From: Olleya marilimosa CAM030
Lineage (GTDB): Bacteria; Bacteroidota; Bacteroidia; Flavobacteriales; Flavobacteriaceae
NCBI RefSeq assembly: GCF_000518485.1
Contig: NZ_JADR01000011.1
Coordinates: 1-64,000 of the forward strand
DNA length: 64,000 nt
Direction of reading: 5' to 3'
Shown: positions 55,902-62,992 of the stretch, one piece after another
Layout: the number at the start of each line of letters is the position of its first letter
Numbering within the stretch: the first letter of the stretch is position 1
Program-made: the position numbers and the translations under genes
Notes under the pieces: generated by a model
Databases searched by the model: none
Told to the model about the DNA's origin: nothing
The model's input: the letters and a program-made list of their open reading frames with translations, nothing else

Positions 55902-58094
55902 ATGACCCTTTCTATTTGGAGATATAGTCACCTTACACTAGCTATAGCCTCATTTGTATTTGTTTTTCTGGCAACAATAACTGGTATTGTTCTTGCATTT
56001 CAGCCAATATCAGAGCAGATGCAACCCTTTAAAATAGAAAGTGTTAATCAGTTGGATGTAGACCAAACGATAACGACGTTTAAGAATAAATATCCCGAAA
56101 TTATTAATATAGAAGTAGATGCAAATCAGTTTGTGTCTGCTTCTGTAATTACTGCAGATGGTACCTCGTTAAATGGTTATTTTAATCCAAAAACCGCTGC
56201 TTTTTTAGGCGAAAAACCTGAAATTTCAACCTTTTTTAAATTTACTACCAATTTACATCGTTCGTTATTTTTAAAAGGAATAGGACGCTTTTTTGTAGGT
56301 TTAGGCTCGTTTTTACTATTCTTAATAGCAATTACAGGTTCTATTTTAATTATTAAACGTCAAAGCGGAATTAAGCGCTTTTTCGCAAAAGTGGTTAACG
56401 AGAATTTTTCGCAATATTGGCATGTGGTTTTAGGAAGATTATCCTTAATTCCTATTATAATTATCACGTTAACAGGTGTGTATTTGTCACTGCTTAAATT
56501 TGATTTAATATCAGAAAAAAAGCAAAAACACACTGTTGATTTTCAAACTACAGCTTTCGCTGAAAAGCAGCCTGATACAAATATTTTTAATACCACACGA
56601 TTAACTGAAGTTGTCAATTTAGAGTTCCCTTTTTCCGAAGATGAAGAAGACTACTACATCTTAAAGTTAAAAGATAAAGAAGTCTTGGTCCATCAATATT
56701 CTGGACAAGTTTTAAGTCAGGTAGACTATCCGATGGTTACATTTTTATCTAACCTAAGTCTAACATGGCATACAGGTAAAGGTAGTATCGTTTGGTCTAT
56801 AGTATTATTGATTGCCTGTCTTAATATTTTATTTTTTATCTATTCTGGATTTAAAATGACCATTGAAAGAAGAAAAAACAAAGCATTGCCTAAAAATAAA
56901 TTTACTAAGGATAAAGCTGAGGTTATAATCCTGGTAGGCTCAGAAACAGGACAGTCTTATACTTTAGCTACAGCGTTTTATAAGGGAGTAATAGCTAGTG
57001 GTAAAACGGTTTACATATCAGATTTAAATAGCTATACTACGTATAAAAACGCCAAGCAACTTGTTGTATTTACTTCCACATATGGCGAAGGTGAAGCACC
57101 TATTAACGCTAAAAATTTTATTACGCTTTTAAAAAGTGCGCCACAAGAGCAAACTATAAATTATGCAGTTGTTGGTTTTGGGTCTTTAAAGTATAAAGCA
57201 TATTGTAAATATGCCCAAATGGTGGATGCTAGTTTGCAATTACACCCCAATTTTACACCTAATCTGCAATTGCAAAAAATCCATAACCAATCGCAATCTA
57301 TTTTTAAAGATTGGTTACAACAATGGAATACAGTAGTTGGTACAAATGTTAGTCTAGTACTAGATAATCCAGCAATAAAAACTAAAAAGCAACAAACATT
57401 TAAAGTCATAAATAAAACGTTATTAAATGTTGACAATACGTTTGTATTACAGCTAAAACCTACCAAGAAAATTAATTTTAAATCTGGTGATTTGTTAGCT
57501 GTGTACCCAAAACAAGATGGAATAGAAAGGCTTTACTCGATAGGTAAAATGGACAATCAAATTGTTATAAGTGTCAAAAAACACGAGTTTGGTGTGTGTT
57601 CTACTTACTTTAATACATTACAAAAAGAGGACGTGGTTAATGCCATAATAAAACCTAATCCTACTTTTAACCTTCCAAATAAAACTAAACGCGCAGTCTT
57701 AATTGCAAACGGAACAGGAATTGGTCCTTTTTTAGGAATGATAAACACGAATCCACAAACTGAAAAGCATTTATTTTGGGGTGGACGTACCAAGCAATCT
57801 TTAAGTTTATATCAAAAATATATAGATAGTGGATTACAACATAATACGCTAAGCAGTTTTAATGTCGCTTTTTCTCAAGAACAAGAAGAGAAAATTTATG
57901 TGCAAGATATTGTGGCTAAAAATGCAGCAATTATAACACAGGTTTTAGGAGATGATGGCATCATAATGATATGTGGCTCTTTAGCAATGCAAAATAATGT
58001 CTTGAAAGTCTTAAACCATATTACCACAACTAAATTACAACTGCCTATTAGCTTTTATATAGATAATCAGGTGATAAAAACGGACTGTTATTAA
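55902..58094 (+). CDS. PepSY-flavodoxin-FNR fusion membrane reductase (730 aa)
   Basis: An N-terminal PepSY/PepSY-TM part (about 1-325) has four membrane helices (about 10-32, 127-150, 172-195 and 296-318). Conserved histidines in this part (TTNLHRSLF, YWHVVLGR, LTWHTGKGS) may hold haem. Next is a flavodoxin domain (about 340-475) with LVGSETGQSYT and STYGEGEAP for FMN. The FAD/NADPH-binding FNR part (about 490-730) carries ERLYSIG for FAD, then ANGTGIGPFLG and MICGSLAMQ for NADPH. Electrons would pass NADPH to FAD to FMN to membrane haem to a periplasmic acceptor, such as ferric iron or haem. It is the last gene of the iron operon. Confidence 0.92.
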   Translation: MTLSIWRYSHLTLAIASFVFVFLATITGIVLAFQPISEQMQPFKIESVNQLDVDQTITTFKNKYPEIINIEVDANQFVSASVITADGTSLNGYFNPKTAAFLGEKPEISTFFKFTTNLHRSLFLKGIGRFFVGLGSFLLFLIAITGSILIIKRQSGIKRFFAKVVNENFSQYWHVVLGRLSLIPIIIITLTGVYLSLLKFDLISEKKQKHTVDFQTTAFAEKQPDTNIFNTTRLTEVVNLEFPFSEDEEDYYILKLKDKEVLVHQYSGQVLSQVDYPMVTFLSNLSLTWHTGKGSIVWSIVLLIACLNILFFIYSGFKMTIERRKNKALPKNKFTKDKAEVIILVGSETGQSYTLATAFYKGVIASGKTVYISDLNSYTTYKNAKQLVVFTSTYGEGEAPINAKNFITLLKSAPQEQTINYAVVGFGSLKYKAYCKYAQMVDASLQLHPNFTPNLQLQKIHNQSQSIFKDWLQQWNTVVGTNVSLVLDNPAIKTKKQQTFKVINKTLLNVDNTFVLQLKPTKKINFKSGDLLAVYPKQDGIERLYSIGKMDNQIVISVKKHEFGVCSTYFNTLQKEDVVNAIIKPNPTFNLPNKTKRAVLIANGTGIGPFLGMINTNPQTEKHLFWGGRTKQSLSLYQKYIDSGLQHNTLSSFNVAFSQEQEEKIYVQDIVAKNAAIITQVLGDDGIIMICGSLAMQNNVLKVLNHITTTKLQLPISFYIDNQVIKTDCY
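56551..56565 (-). repeat. Dispersed GAAA-loop hairpin, copy 4, inside the PepSY reductase gene
   Basis: CAGCTTTCGCTGAAA is the inverse of TTTCAGCGAAAGCTG, another member of the TTTC(N)GCGAAAGC(N)G family. In frame it encodes A-F-A-E, the same residues as the copy in the aldo/keto reductase. Confidence 0.6.
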
Positions 58095-58112
58095 CTTGTA
58101 AAACTTAAAATT

Positions 58113-58469
58113 ATGTGCACTAATATAGAAGCTATTTCAAAAACCTCACAAGGCGAATTAAACTACTGTAAAGGATGCAAGCAGTTTCATTTTGAGTTTA
58201 ATAATATTTATTTTGAGTTTACGCCAGAACAATTTGAGCAATTTAAAGCCTACATTTTATTTGTTGAAGCAGACTATTGGGAACATAAATATGCTTGTGC
58301 AAATGTTAAGCGTAAAATACCAATCCCAACCTTACAAGACAATTTAGTGTTAATGTTTGATAGGCAAGAAATTAAAGAGCTTAAAGTGCTGGTTAGCGAT
58401 AAAAATAAGGCTGTTTTTGATACTTTACTTAATGTAGACGATATAGATTACACTTATATTGTTAACTAG
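58113..58469 (+). CDS. DUF6686-like small protein
   Basis: 118 residues, soluble. It has a CKGCKQFHFEF motif near the N-terminus (about 20-30) and FTPEQFEQFKAYI after it, which I associate with the DUF6686 family of Bacteroidota; that recollection is moderate. A separate Cys in YACANVKRKIPIPT follows. Two cysteines with a C-x-x-C spacing might bind a metal. It follows the PepSY reductase by 18 bases and may be co-transcribed with the iron operon, but no iron role is known. Confidence 0.7.
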   Translation: MCTNIEAISKTSQGELNYCKGCKQFHFEFNNIYFEFTPEQFEQFKAYILFVEADYWEHKYACANVKRKIPIPTLQDNLVLMFDRQEIKELKVLVSDKNKAVFDTLLNVDDIDYTYIVN

Positions 58470-58494
58470 AATAGCTTAAAATTTATTATTATCT

Positions 58495-58502
58495 TAAATT
58501 TG
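58495..58502 (+). promoter_or_regulatory. Bacteroidota -7 element before the 131-aa protein
   Basis: TAAATTTG, an exact TAnnTTTG match, 32 bases before the ATG at 58535. No clear -33 element at the usual spacing. Confidence 0.5.
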
Positions 58503-58534
58503 CAGCTTAATACTATTTTAGAGTCAATTAAGTC

Positions 58535-58930
58535 ATGAAAAAGGATATCCAAATACCAGTTGTTGAAAACGTATATGTTGCTATTGTTAATGAGTATAAT
58601 GACATATATAAAACACAAGACTGGAACGCTTATATTATAAATGATAAAGCGGTTGATTTAGACACGGTATTGATTGTAACTAGTGGTTTCTCGGAGGATA
58701 AAGTGACTTCTATTTTTAGAAAAAAACTAGACAAGCTACCTAAAAAAAGCTACGCTAAAATCGAGTTAATGCAAGAAGATTTATTTGCTTTAAATAACCA
58801 ATTTAAGGTTACCTTTTTTGAAGGTAATACTATGTTTGACAAAACGTATACTTTTAGAAAAAACACAATTAATTTAAAGGCTTTACAACCTATACCTTTA
58901 ATGGAAGCACGTGGTGTTTTGGTTAAGTAA
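58535..58930 (+). CDS. Conserved flavobacterial protein, 131 aa, of unknown function
   Basis: 131 residues, soluble and beta-rich. Segments include DWNAYIINDKAVDLDTVLIV, KKSYAKIELMQEDLF and FEGNTMFDKTYTFRKNTIN. I recall relatives in flavobacterial genomes labelled as phenylalanyl-tRNA synthetase alpha subunit, but nothing here resembles a class II synthetase core, so that name is wrong for this protein (the real pheS is at 41611-42630). It has its own -7 element, is followed by the dispersed repeat, and converges with gpsA. Confidence 0.78.
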   Translation: MKKDIQIPVVENVYVAIVNEYNDIYKTQDWNAYIINDKAVDLDTVLIVTSGFSEDKVTSIFRKKLDKLPKKSYAKIELMQEDLFALNNQFKVTFFEGNTMFDKTYTFRKNTINLKALQPIPLMEARGVLVK

Positions 58931-58996
58931 AATTATAAAGATTACATAATACGGTTTAAAACAAATTGTGATTAGTCTTTACCTTGGCTAATACTT

Positions 58997-59080
58997 GCGT
59001 TAGCGATTGTAGCGGAAATCCTTTTTATGAGGTACGATTAAAAAGATTGTAACGTAAAGCGCGACCCTTGGGTAACGCCC
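58997..59080 (-). repeat. Dispersed GGGCGTTACCC...CGCTAACGC element, copy 2 (inverted)
   Basis: 84 bp, opposite orientation to copy 1 at 41474-41566. On the leftward strand it starts GGGCGTTACCCAAGGGTCGC and ends CGCTAACGC. Its centre forms a CTTTTT/AAAAAG hairpin. The two copies share both ends but differ in the middle, where each keeps a hairpin. It sits in the 206-bp gap between the 131-aa gene and gpsA, which holds nothing else beyond the gpsA terminator. Confidence 0.85.
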
Positions 59081-59101
59081 AAAATAAAAATGATTGAAAT
59101 T

Positions 59102-59136
59102 AAAAAGTCCCTTTGTTTAGCACAAAGGGACTTTTT
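59102..59136 (-). terminator. Intrinsic terminator of gpsA
   Basis: A perfect 15-bp stem (AAAAAGTCCCTTTGT/ACAAAGGGACTTTTT) with a five-base loop begins right after the gpsA stop at 59137-59139. T-runs on both sides would let it act in both directions. Confidence 0.9.
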
Positions 59137-60138
59137 TTAATCTAATTTATCGGTTAGTTTTTGAAACACTTTTTTAGCGTCCTTACCTTCGTATAATACA
59201 GCGTATACTGCATCTACAATGGGTAAGCGTGTTTTCTTTTTATTTTTCTCGTTAAGTAAATGGGCACTTTTTGTAGCATAGTAACCTTCTGCTACCATAC
59301 TCATTTCCATTTGTGCAGATTTTACCGTGTAGCCTTTACCAATCATGTTTCCAAACATGCGGTTTCTAGAAAATGTGGAGTAGCCTGTAACTAATAAATC
59401 GCCTAAGTAAGCCGAGTTGTTTATGTTACGTTTCATTTTGTGCATTTTTTTGATAAAGCGTTTCATTTCGCGTATGGCGTTGCTCATTAATACACTTTGG
59501 AAGTTGTCTCCATAACCTAAACCGTGTGCTATACCTGCTGCAATTGCGTATATGTTTTTTAGCATTACTGCGTATTCTGTACCAATAACATCGTCACTTG
59601 TTTTAGTTTTAATATAGTCACTGGATAAAACGTCTGCTATGGCTTGCGCTTTTTTCTGGTCTGCACAGGATATGGTTAGGTAAGATAAACGCTCTAAAGC
59701 GACTTCTTCTGCGTGACAAGGTCCTGCAATGACACCTATGTTTTCAAAGGGTATGTTATAGTTATCATGAAAATGCTCGCCTAATAGTTTTCCGGTTTCT
59801 GGAATAATACCTTTTACTGCAGAGACTACGGTTTTGTTGGTAATATCTACGGTAAGTTTTTGTAACTCAGAATGTATAAAAGCGGATGGTACTACAAATA
59901 TTAGTACATCTGCATATTCAGCCATTTCGTTAATGTCGTTACTTAATTTAAGTTGTTCTAAATGGAACTCGACAGAACTTAAGTAGCTAGGATTATGTTG
60001 TTCTTTTAATAAGTGTTCTTTAGTATAAACGCTACGCATGTACCATCCTACTTCTTCCAGGTTTTCGCACAGCATTTTTACAATTGCAGTAGCCCAACTT
60101 CCGGATCCAAAAACAGCGTATTTTAATTGTTGACTCAT
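59137..60138 (-). CDS. gpsA: Glycerol-3-phosphate dehydrogenase [NAD(P)+]
   Basis: 333 residues, cytosolic. It reduces dihydroxyacetone phosphate to sn-glycerol 3-phosphate for phospholipid synthesis. The N-terminal Rossmann motif is GSGSWATA (about 11-18). KGI and the segment GPCHAEEVA lie in the middle. The catalytic lysine is in VMLKNIYAIAAG, and GDLLVTGYSTFSRNRMFG and GYTVKSAQ are the substrate-side motifs. A -7 element (60160-60167) precedes it, and a strong terminator follows. Confidence 0.95.
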   Translation of the reverse strand: MSQQLKYAVFGSGSWATAIVKMLCENLEEVGWYMRSVYTKEHLLKEQHNPSYLSSVEFHLEQLKLSNDINEMAEYADVLIFVVPSAFIHSELQKLTVDITNKTVVSAVKGIIPETGKLLGEHFHDNYNIPFENIGVIAGPCHAEEVALERLSYLTISCADQKKAQAIADVLSSDYIKTKTSDDVIGTEYAVMLKNIYAIAAGIAHGLGYGDNFQSVLMSNAIREMKRFIKKMHKMKRNINNSAYLGDLLVTGYSTFSRNRMFGNMIGKGYTVKSAQMEMSMVAEGYYATKSAHLLNEKNKKKTRLPIVDAVYAVLYEGKDAKKVFQKLTDKLD

Positions 60139-60159
60139 ATAAGGGATTAAATTCTATAT

Positions 60160-60167
60160 CAAAAATA
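60160..60167 (-). promoter_or_regulatory. Bacteroidota -7 element of gpsA
   Basis: On the leftward strand TATTTTTG is an exact TAnnTTTG match, 22 bases before the gpsA start. Confidence 0.5.
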
Positions 60168-60218
60168 CATAAAATTTTACTTCTTTAATTTTATCTAATT
60201 AACAAACCATTATCATTT

Positions 60219-60235
60219 TTGGCACGCCTTTTGAA
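60219..60235 (+). promoter_or_regulatory. Sigma-54-type promoter (TTGGCACG-N4-TTGA)
   Basis: TTGGCACG (60219-60226), four bases, then TTGA (60231-60234) gives the -24/-12 spacing of RpoN promoters. The -24 half is perfect and the -12 half is TTGA instead of TTGC. It lies 35 bases before the lipoprotein ATG at 60270. A reading that starts earlier at 60219 would lie inside it, so 60270 is preferred. Confidence 0.7.
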
Positions 60236-60269
60236 ATTAGTCTATTATCAATCCTTAAAACGACACATT

Positions 60270-61220
60270 ATGAAGACAATAAAACTACTTTCAGGTTTTG
60301 CTTTAATAGCAATATTATTTACCTCTTGTTATAGCGAGGTTATTGTAGACGACTATAATGGTTATAATGAGCCAGTACCAGTTAGTATTAACCAAGTGCT
60401 AAATTCGCACGAGTTATGGTACGTTGCAGTGGATGAAACTATAGGTTATGGCGAGTCTCCTTTTTTACAGATAGCATTTACTATATCTTTTAGAAACGGT
60501 ACGCTGTACGCTAATAATAATTTAGTTGGTATTGGTAGTCAAGGTAACGGTTTTGGTATCCCAATTGGAAATTATAATGCTTACAACATGATATTAGACG
60601 TAGACCATGATATTGATGGTTACGATAGCTTTGATGTGTATCTAATAGATAATAATACTATTGAGTTGTACAATCCGTTTACAGACACCTCGTACTTTTT
60701 ACATGGTTACCAACGTAGCACTTTTGATTTTGATTATGTGTTTTACGACAACTTACAATACTTTTTACAAGAATATGAAGCTTGGGAAAAAACATACACA
60801 AGTAACTATGGTGCTTTAAATGAGTTTGATAACGAAAATTATTTGCAATTTTTATCAGGCGGAAACGATAACACGTTTAGAAGTAGTCAGGATCCAAACG
60901 GAATTAATCCAAACAATTTATATTGGGATTACTCAGGATTTTATAACGTAGGAAACTTTAGCGGAAACATGTACTTAAAGTCATTAGTATTAGATTATGA
61001 TTATTTTGATAATGAGCAGTTTGAGTTAAGTATTATCAATGATCAACGTATAGAGTTATTCCATCCAAGTTCTGGAACCGTTTACGAGTTTACTGGTAGA
61101 GGATATATCCAATATTTAAAGGTTGGTACAGAACTTAATAAAGCTAAAGCTTCTGGTCTTAAAAAACGTGTGCAACACACTAAAAAACAAGATAATCCTA
61201 GAGAAAACTCTAGAGCATAA
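60270..61220 (+). CDS. Flavobacterial lipoprotein of unknown function (316 aa)
   Basis: Starts at the ATG 60270 (MKTIKLLSGFALIAILFTSC), giving a lipobox with Cys20. The body is rich in Tyr, Asp and Asn and shows two related halves. Each begins near an LxxxxLWY/LYWDYSG segment and contains FELSIINDQRIELFHP or DVYLIDNNTIELYNP, so an internal duplication is likely. The conserved end is SGTVYEFTGRGYIQYLK. I recall relatives carrying an unrelated enzyme name, but no catalytic motif is visible. The sigma-54-like promoter upstream suggests regulated expression. Confidence 0.8.
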   Translation: MKTIKLLSGFALIAILFTSCYSEVIVDDYNGYNEPVPVSINQVLNSHELWYVAVDETIGYGESPFLQIAFTISFRNGTLYANNNLVGIGSQGNGFGIPIGNYNAYNMILDVDHDIDGYDSFDVYLIDNNTIELYNPFTDTSYFLHGYQRSTFDFDYVFYDNLQYFLQEYEAWEKTYTSNYGALNEFDNENYLQFLSGGNDNTFRSSQDPNGINPNNLYWDYSGFYNVGNFSGNMYLKSLVLDYDYFDNEQFELSIINDQRIELFHPSSGTVYEFTGRGYIQYLKVGTELNKAKASGLKKRVQHTKKQDNPRENSRA

Positions 61221-61248
61221 TATATTGAATTAGTCATTTAGTTAGTTT

Positions 61249-61286
61249 AAAAACCACTTAAAGTAAAATTTAAGTGGTTTTTTTAT
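61249..61286 (+). terminator. Intrinsic terminator after the lipoprotein
   Basis: The stem AAAAACCACTTAAA/TTTAAGTGGTTTTT with a GTAAAA loop, followed by more T. Confidence 0.85.
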
Positions 61287-61314
61287 TATGCTGATTTTAT
61301 ACTTTAACAAAGAC

Positions 61315-61331
61315 TTGGCATAAGAGTTGTT
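61315..61331 (+). promoter_or_regulatory. Weak sigma-54-like element (TTGGCATA-N4-TTGT)
   Basis: TTGGCATA (61315-61322) and TTGT (61327-61330) have exact -24/-12 spacing but deviate at two or more consensus bases. It lies 75 bases before the LysM gene. The nearby stronger element at 60219 makes it worth noting. Confidence 0.35.
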
Positions 61332-61405
61332 AACATAAGTTGCAGTTAGACAACTAATTTTTTAACTTTATAAATATTAAATAACATTAAACAACAATCA
61401 TAATT

Positions 61406-61900
61406 ATGGGATTATTTTCATTTATTAAAAACGCAGGAGCTAAAGTTTTTGGAATAGGAAAAACTGATAAAGAAGAAGCTGCAGCAGCCGAAGCAGCAGA
61501 GGTTAAAATGGAAACATTAGCTGCTAGAAAATTAGAAGAAACAGCAAGCGATTTAGACTTACAAGTAGAGGGTTTAAGTATCTTTATAGATGATGATGCA
61601 GCAACCATTACTGGAGTAGCAGCAGATCAGGCAACTAAAGAAAAAGTAGTATTATTAGTTGGTAATAGTGATGGTATTGCAACTGTAGACGACCAGATGA
61701 CAGTAGCTGTAGCAGAAGTTGAGGTGCCAGAAGCACAGTTTCATGCTGTAGTAAGTGGTGACACTTTAGGTAAAATAGCGAAGCATTACTATGGTGACGC
61801 TATGAAATATCCAGAAATTTTTGAAGCCAATAAACCAATGCTTACAGATCCAGATAAAATTTATGTTGGACAAGTATTACGTATACCTGCTTTGGACTAA
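61406..61900 (+). CDS. BON-LysM protein (Kbp/YgaU-like)
   Basis: 164 residues, no signal peptide. An N-terminal amphipathic/alanine-rich region (about 1-45) is followed by a BON domain (about 46-108, with LDLQVEGLSIFIDDDAATI and GIATVDDQM) and a LysM domain (about 113-164, HAVVSGDTLGKIAKHYYGDA and IYVGQVLRIP). The order BON-LysM is that of E. coli Kbp (YgaU), a potassium-binding protein. The domain match is firm; the potassium role is inferred. It is flanked by terminators on both sides. Confidence 0.93.
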   Translation: MGLFSFIKNAGAKVFGIGKTDKEEAAAAEAAEVKMETLAARKLEETASDLDLQVEGLSIFIDDDAATITGVAADQATKEKVVLLVGNSDGIATVDDQMTVAVAEVEVPEAQFHAVVSGDTLGKIAKHYYGDAMKYPEIFEANKPMLTDPDKIYVGQVLRIPALD

Positions 61901-61921
61901 AGCATTGATAAATAACAATTT

Positions 61922-61958
61922 AAAAAAGGTAATTAATAGCTATTAATTATCTTTTTTT
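61922..61958 (+). terminator. Intrinsic terminator after the LysM gene
   Basis: A near-perfect long hairpin centred on AGCT (arms AAAAAAGGTAATTAATAG and CTATTAATTATCTTTTTT, one G-T pair) and extra T at the end. Confidence 0.8.
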
Positions 61959-62069
61959 GTAGTATTTTTCTTTGAAACAATAAAATTTTATGTATTTCAT
62001 CGAATAAAAATGTGTTTATGTCGATATAAAATTACATTTGTCATTATAAACCTACTTAATTTATTTATT

Positions 62070-62672
62070 ATGAAAAATGTATCCCTTTTTATTATGGCAT
62101 TATTTGCTATATTTTTAGTCACTAGTTGTGAAAAAGATGAAACTAATATTAATCATTCTCAGAGTGCACTAAGCAACAACCCAAATTTTAGGGTGTCCTC
62201 CGGATATTTTACTACCTCTAATCAACGTGCTAATTATGATGAGCCATGTCTAACTACAAACCTAATAGCAGGACAAAATCATATAGCAGGAACAGTATCT
62301 GTAAATTTTGATGGAGAAGATTTAATTATTACATACACCACCAATGCAGATTGGTCTATTGAGGGTACACACTTAAGTATAGGTAATTGTGCTGACAGAA
62401 GTATTCCAACAACAGGTTCTGGAAATCCTAAAATAGGACACTTTGAACATGCGACTTCACATAGTACAGATGTAACTACTGTTACTTATTACATAGATGC
62501 TTCAGTATTAACAGATAACTACTGCTTTGCAGCACATGCAGAAGTAAATGGACCTACAGGAGGAGAAACAGCTTGGGCTGAAGGTGTTGATTTTGATGGT
62601 AATAATTGGGCTATGTATGTCGATGCTTTATTAAGCGATTGCCAAATTGATGATGATGGCAGTGATAGATAA
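62070..62672 (+). CDS. Probable surface lipoprotein of unknown function (200 aa)
   Basis: I take the ATG at 62070 (MKNVSLFIMALFAIFLVTSC) rather than 62010, since it starts a clean lipoprotein signal with Cys20. It is followed by EKDE, the kind of acidic stretch that directs lipoproteins to the surface in Bacteroidota. The body is beta-rich with six or so Cys and Trp-containing segments (TTNADWSIEGTHLSIGNC, AHAEVNGPTGGETAWAEG). The segment SIEGTHLSIGNC and AEV resembles small Bacteroidota surface proteins with no known role. Ends at a strong terminator. Confidence 0.78.
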   Translation: MKNVSLFIMALFAIFLVTSCEKDETNINHSQSALSNNPNFRVSSGYFTTSNQRANYDEPCLTTNLIAGQNHIAGTVSVNFDGEDLIITYTTNADWSIEGTHLSIGNCADRSIPTTGSGNPKIGHFEHATSHSTDVTTVTYYIDASVLTDNYCFAAHAEVNGPTGGETAWAEGVDFDGNNWAMYVDALLSDCQIDDDGSDR

Positions 62673-62695
62673 AAGATTTTAATTTTGATAAATAA

Positions 62696-62728
62696 AAAAC
62701 GCCAACTATTAAGTTGGCGTTTTTTTTG
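62696..62728 (+). terminator. Intrinsic terminator after the surface lipoprotein
   Basis: The stem AACGCCAACT/AGTTGGCGTT with an ATTA loop, extended by A-T pairs, then a run of T. Confidence 0.9.
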
Positions 62729-62732
62729 TTTT

Positions 62733-62906
62733 TTACTCAACGTCATTTATAATATTAATAACATGTTTAGTAAAATAAGCTAGCATAATTAGTAATCCAA
62801 CTATATTTAACCAAACAACTTTTTTGTTTGATTTTAAGTTTTGTTTGATGTTAACTGAGATAGTGTAAATCACGTAAATTAAGCCTATTGTAAAAATGTA
62901 TTTCAT
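62733..62906 (-). CDS. Small two-helix membrane protein (57 aa)
   Basis: A complete 57-codon frame from the ATG at 62904-62906 to TAA at 62733-62735. The sequence starts MKYIFTIGLIYVIYTISVNI, has a basic loop (KQNLKSNKKV) and a second hydrophobic helix (VWLNIVGLLIMLAYF). The hydrophobic-basic-hydrophobic layout and the opposite orientation to the previous gene make it a plausible real gene in what would otherwise be a 320-bp gap. Function unknown. Confidence 0.55.
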   Translation of the reverse strand: MKYIFTIGLIYVIYTISVNIKQNLKSNKKVVWLNIVGLLIMLAYFTKHVINIINDVE

Positions 62907-62992
62907 GATGGTTTTGAGATAAACTTTTTAAGTCTTTTTTTAATATTTATACACTTGTAGTATTAAAATTATGCATATCCATATAATTTCAA

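Noticed and set aside
60219-60269. Extended N-terminus of the lipoprotein at 60270
   Set aside because: The stretch contains the sigma-54-type promoter and precedes a clean lipoprotein signal.
62010-62069. Extended N-terminus of the surface lipoprotein
   Set aside because: ATG 62070 begins the lipoprotein signal; the 20 extra residues would put a second hydrophobic stretch in front of it.
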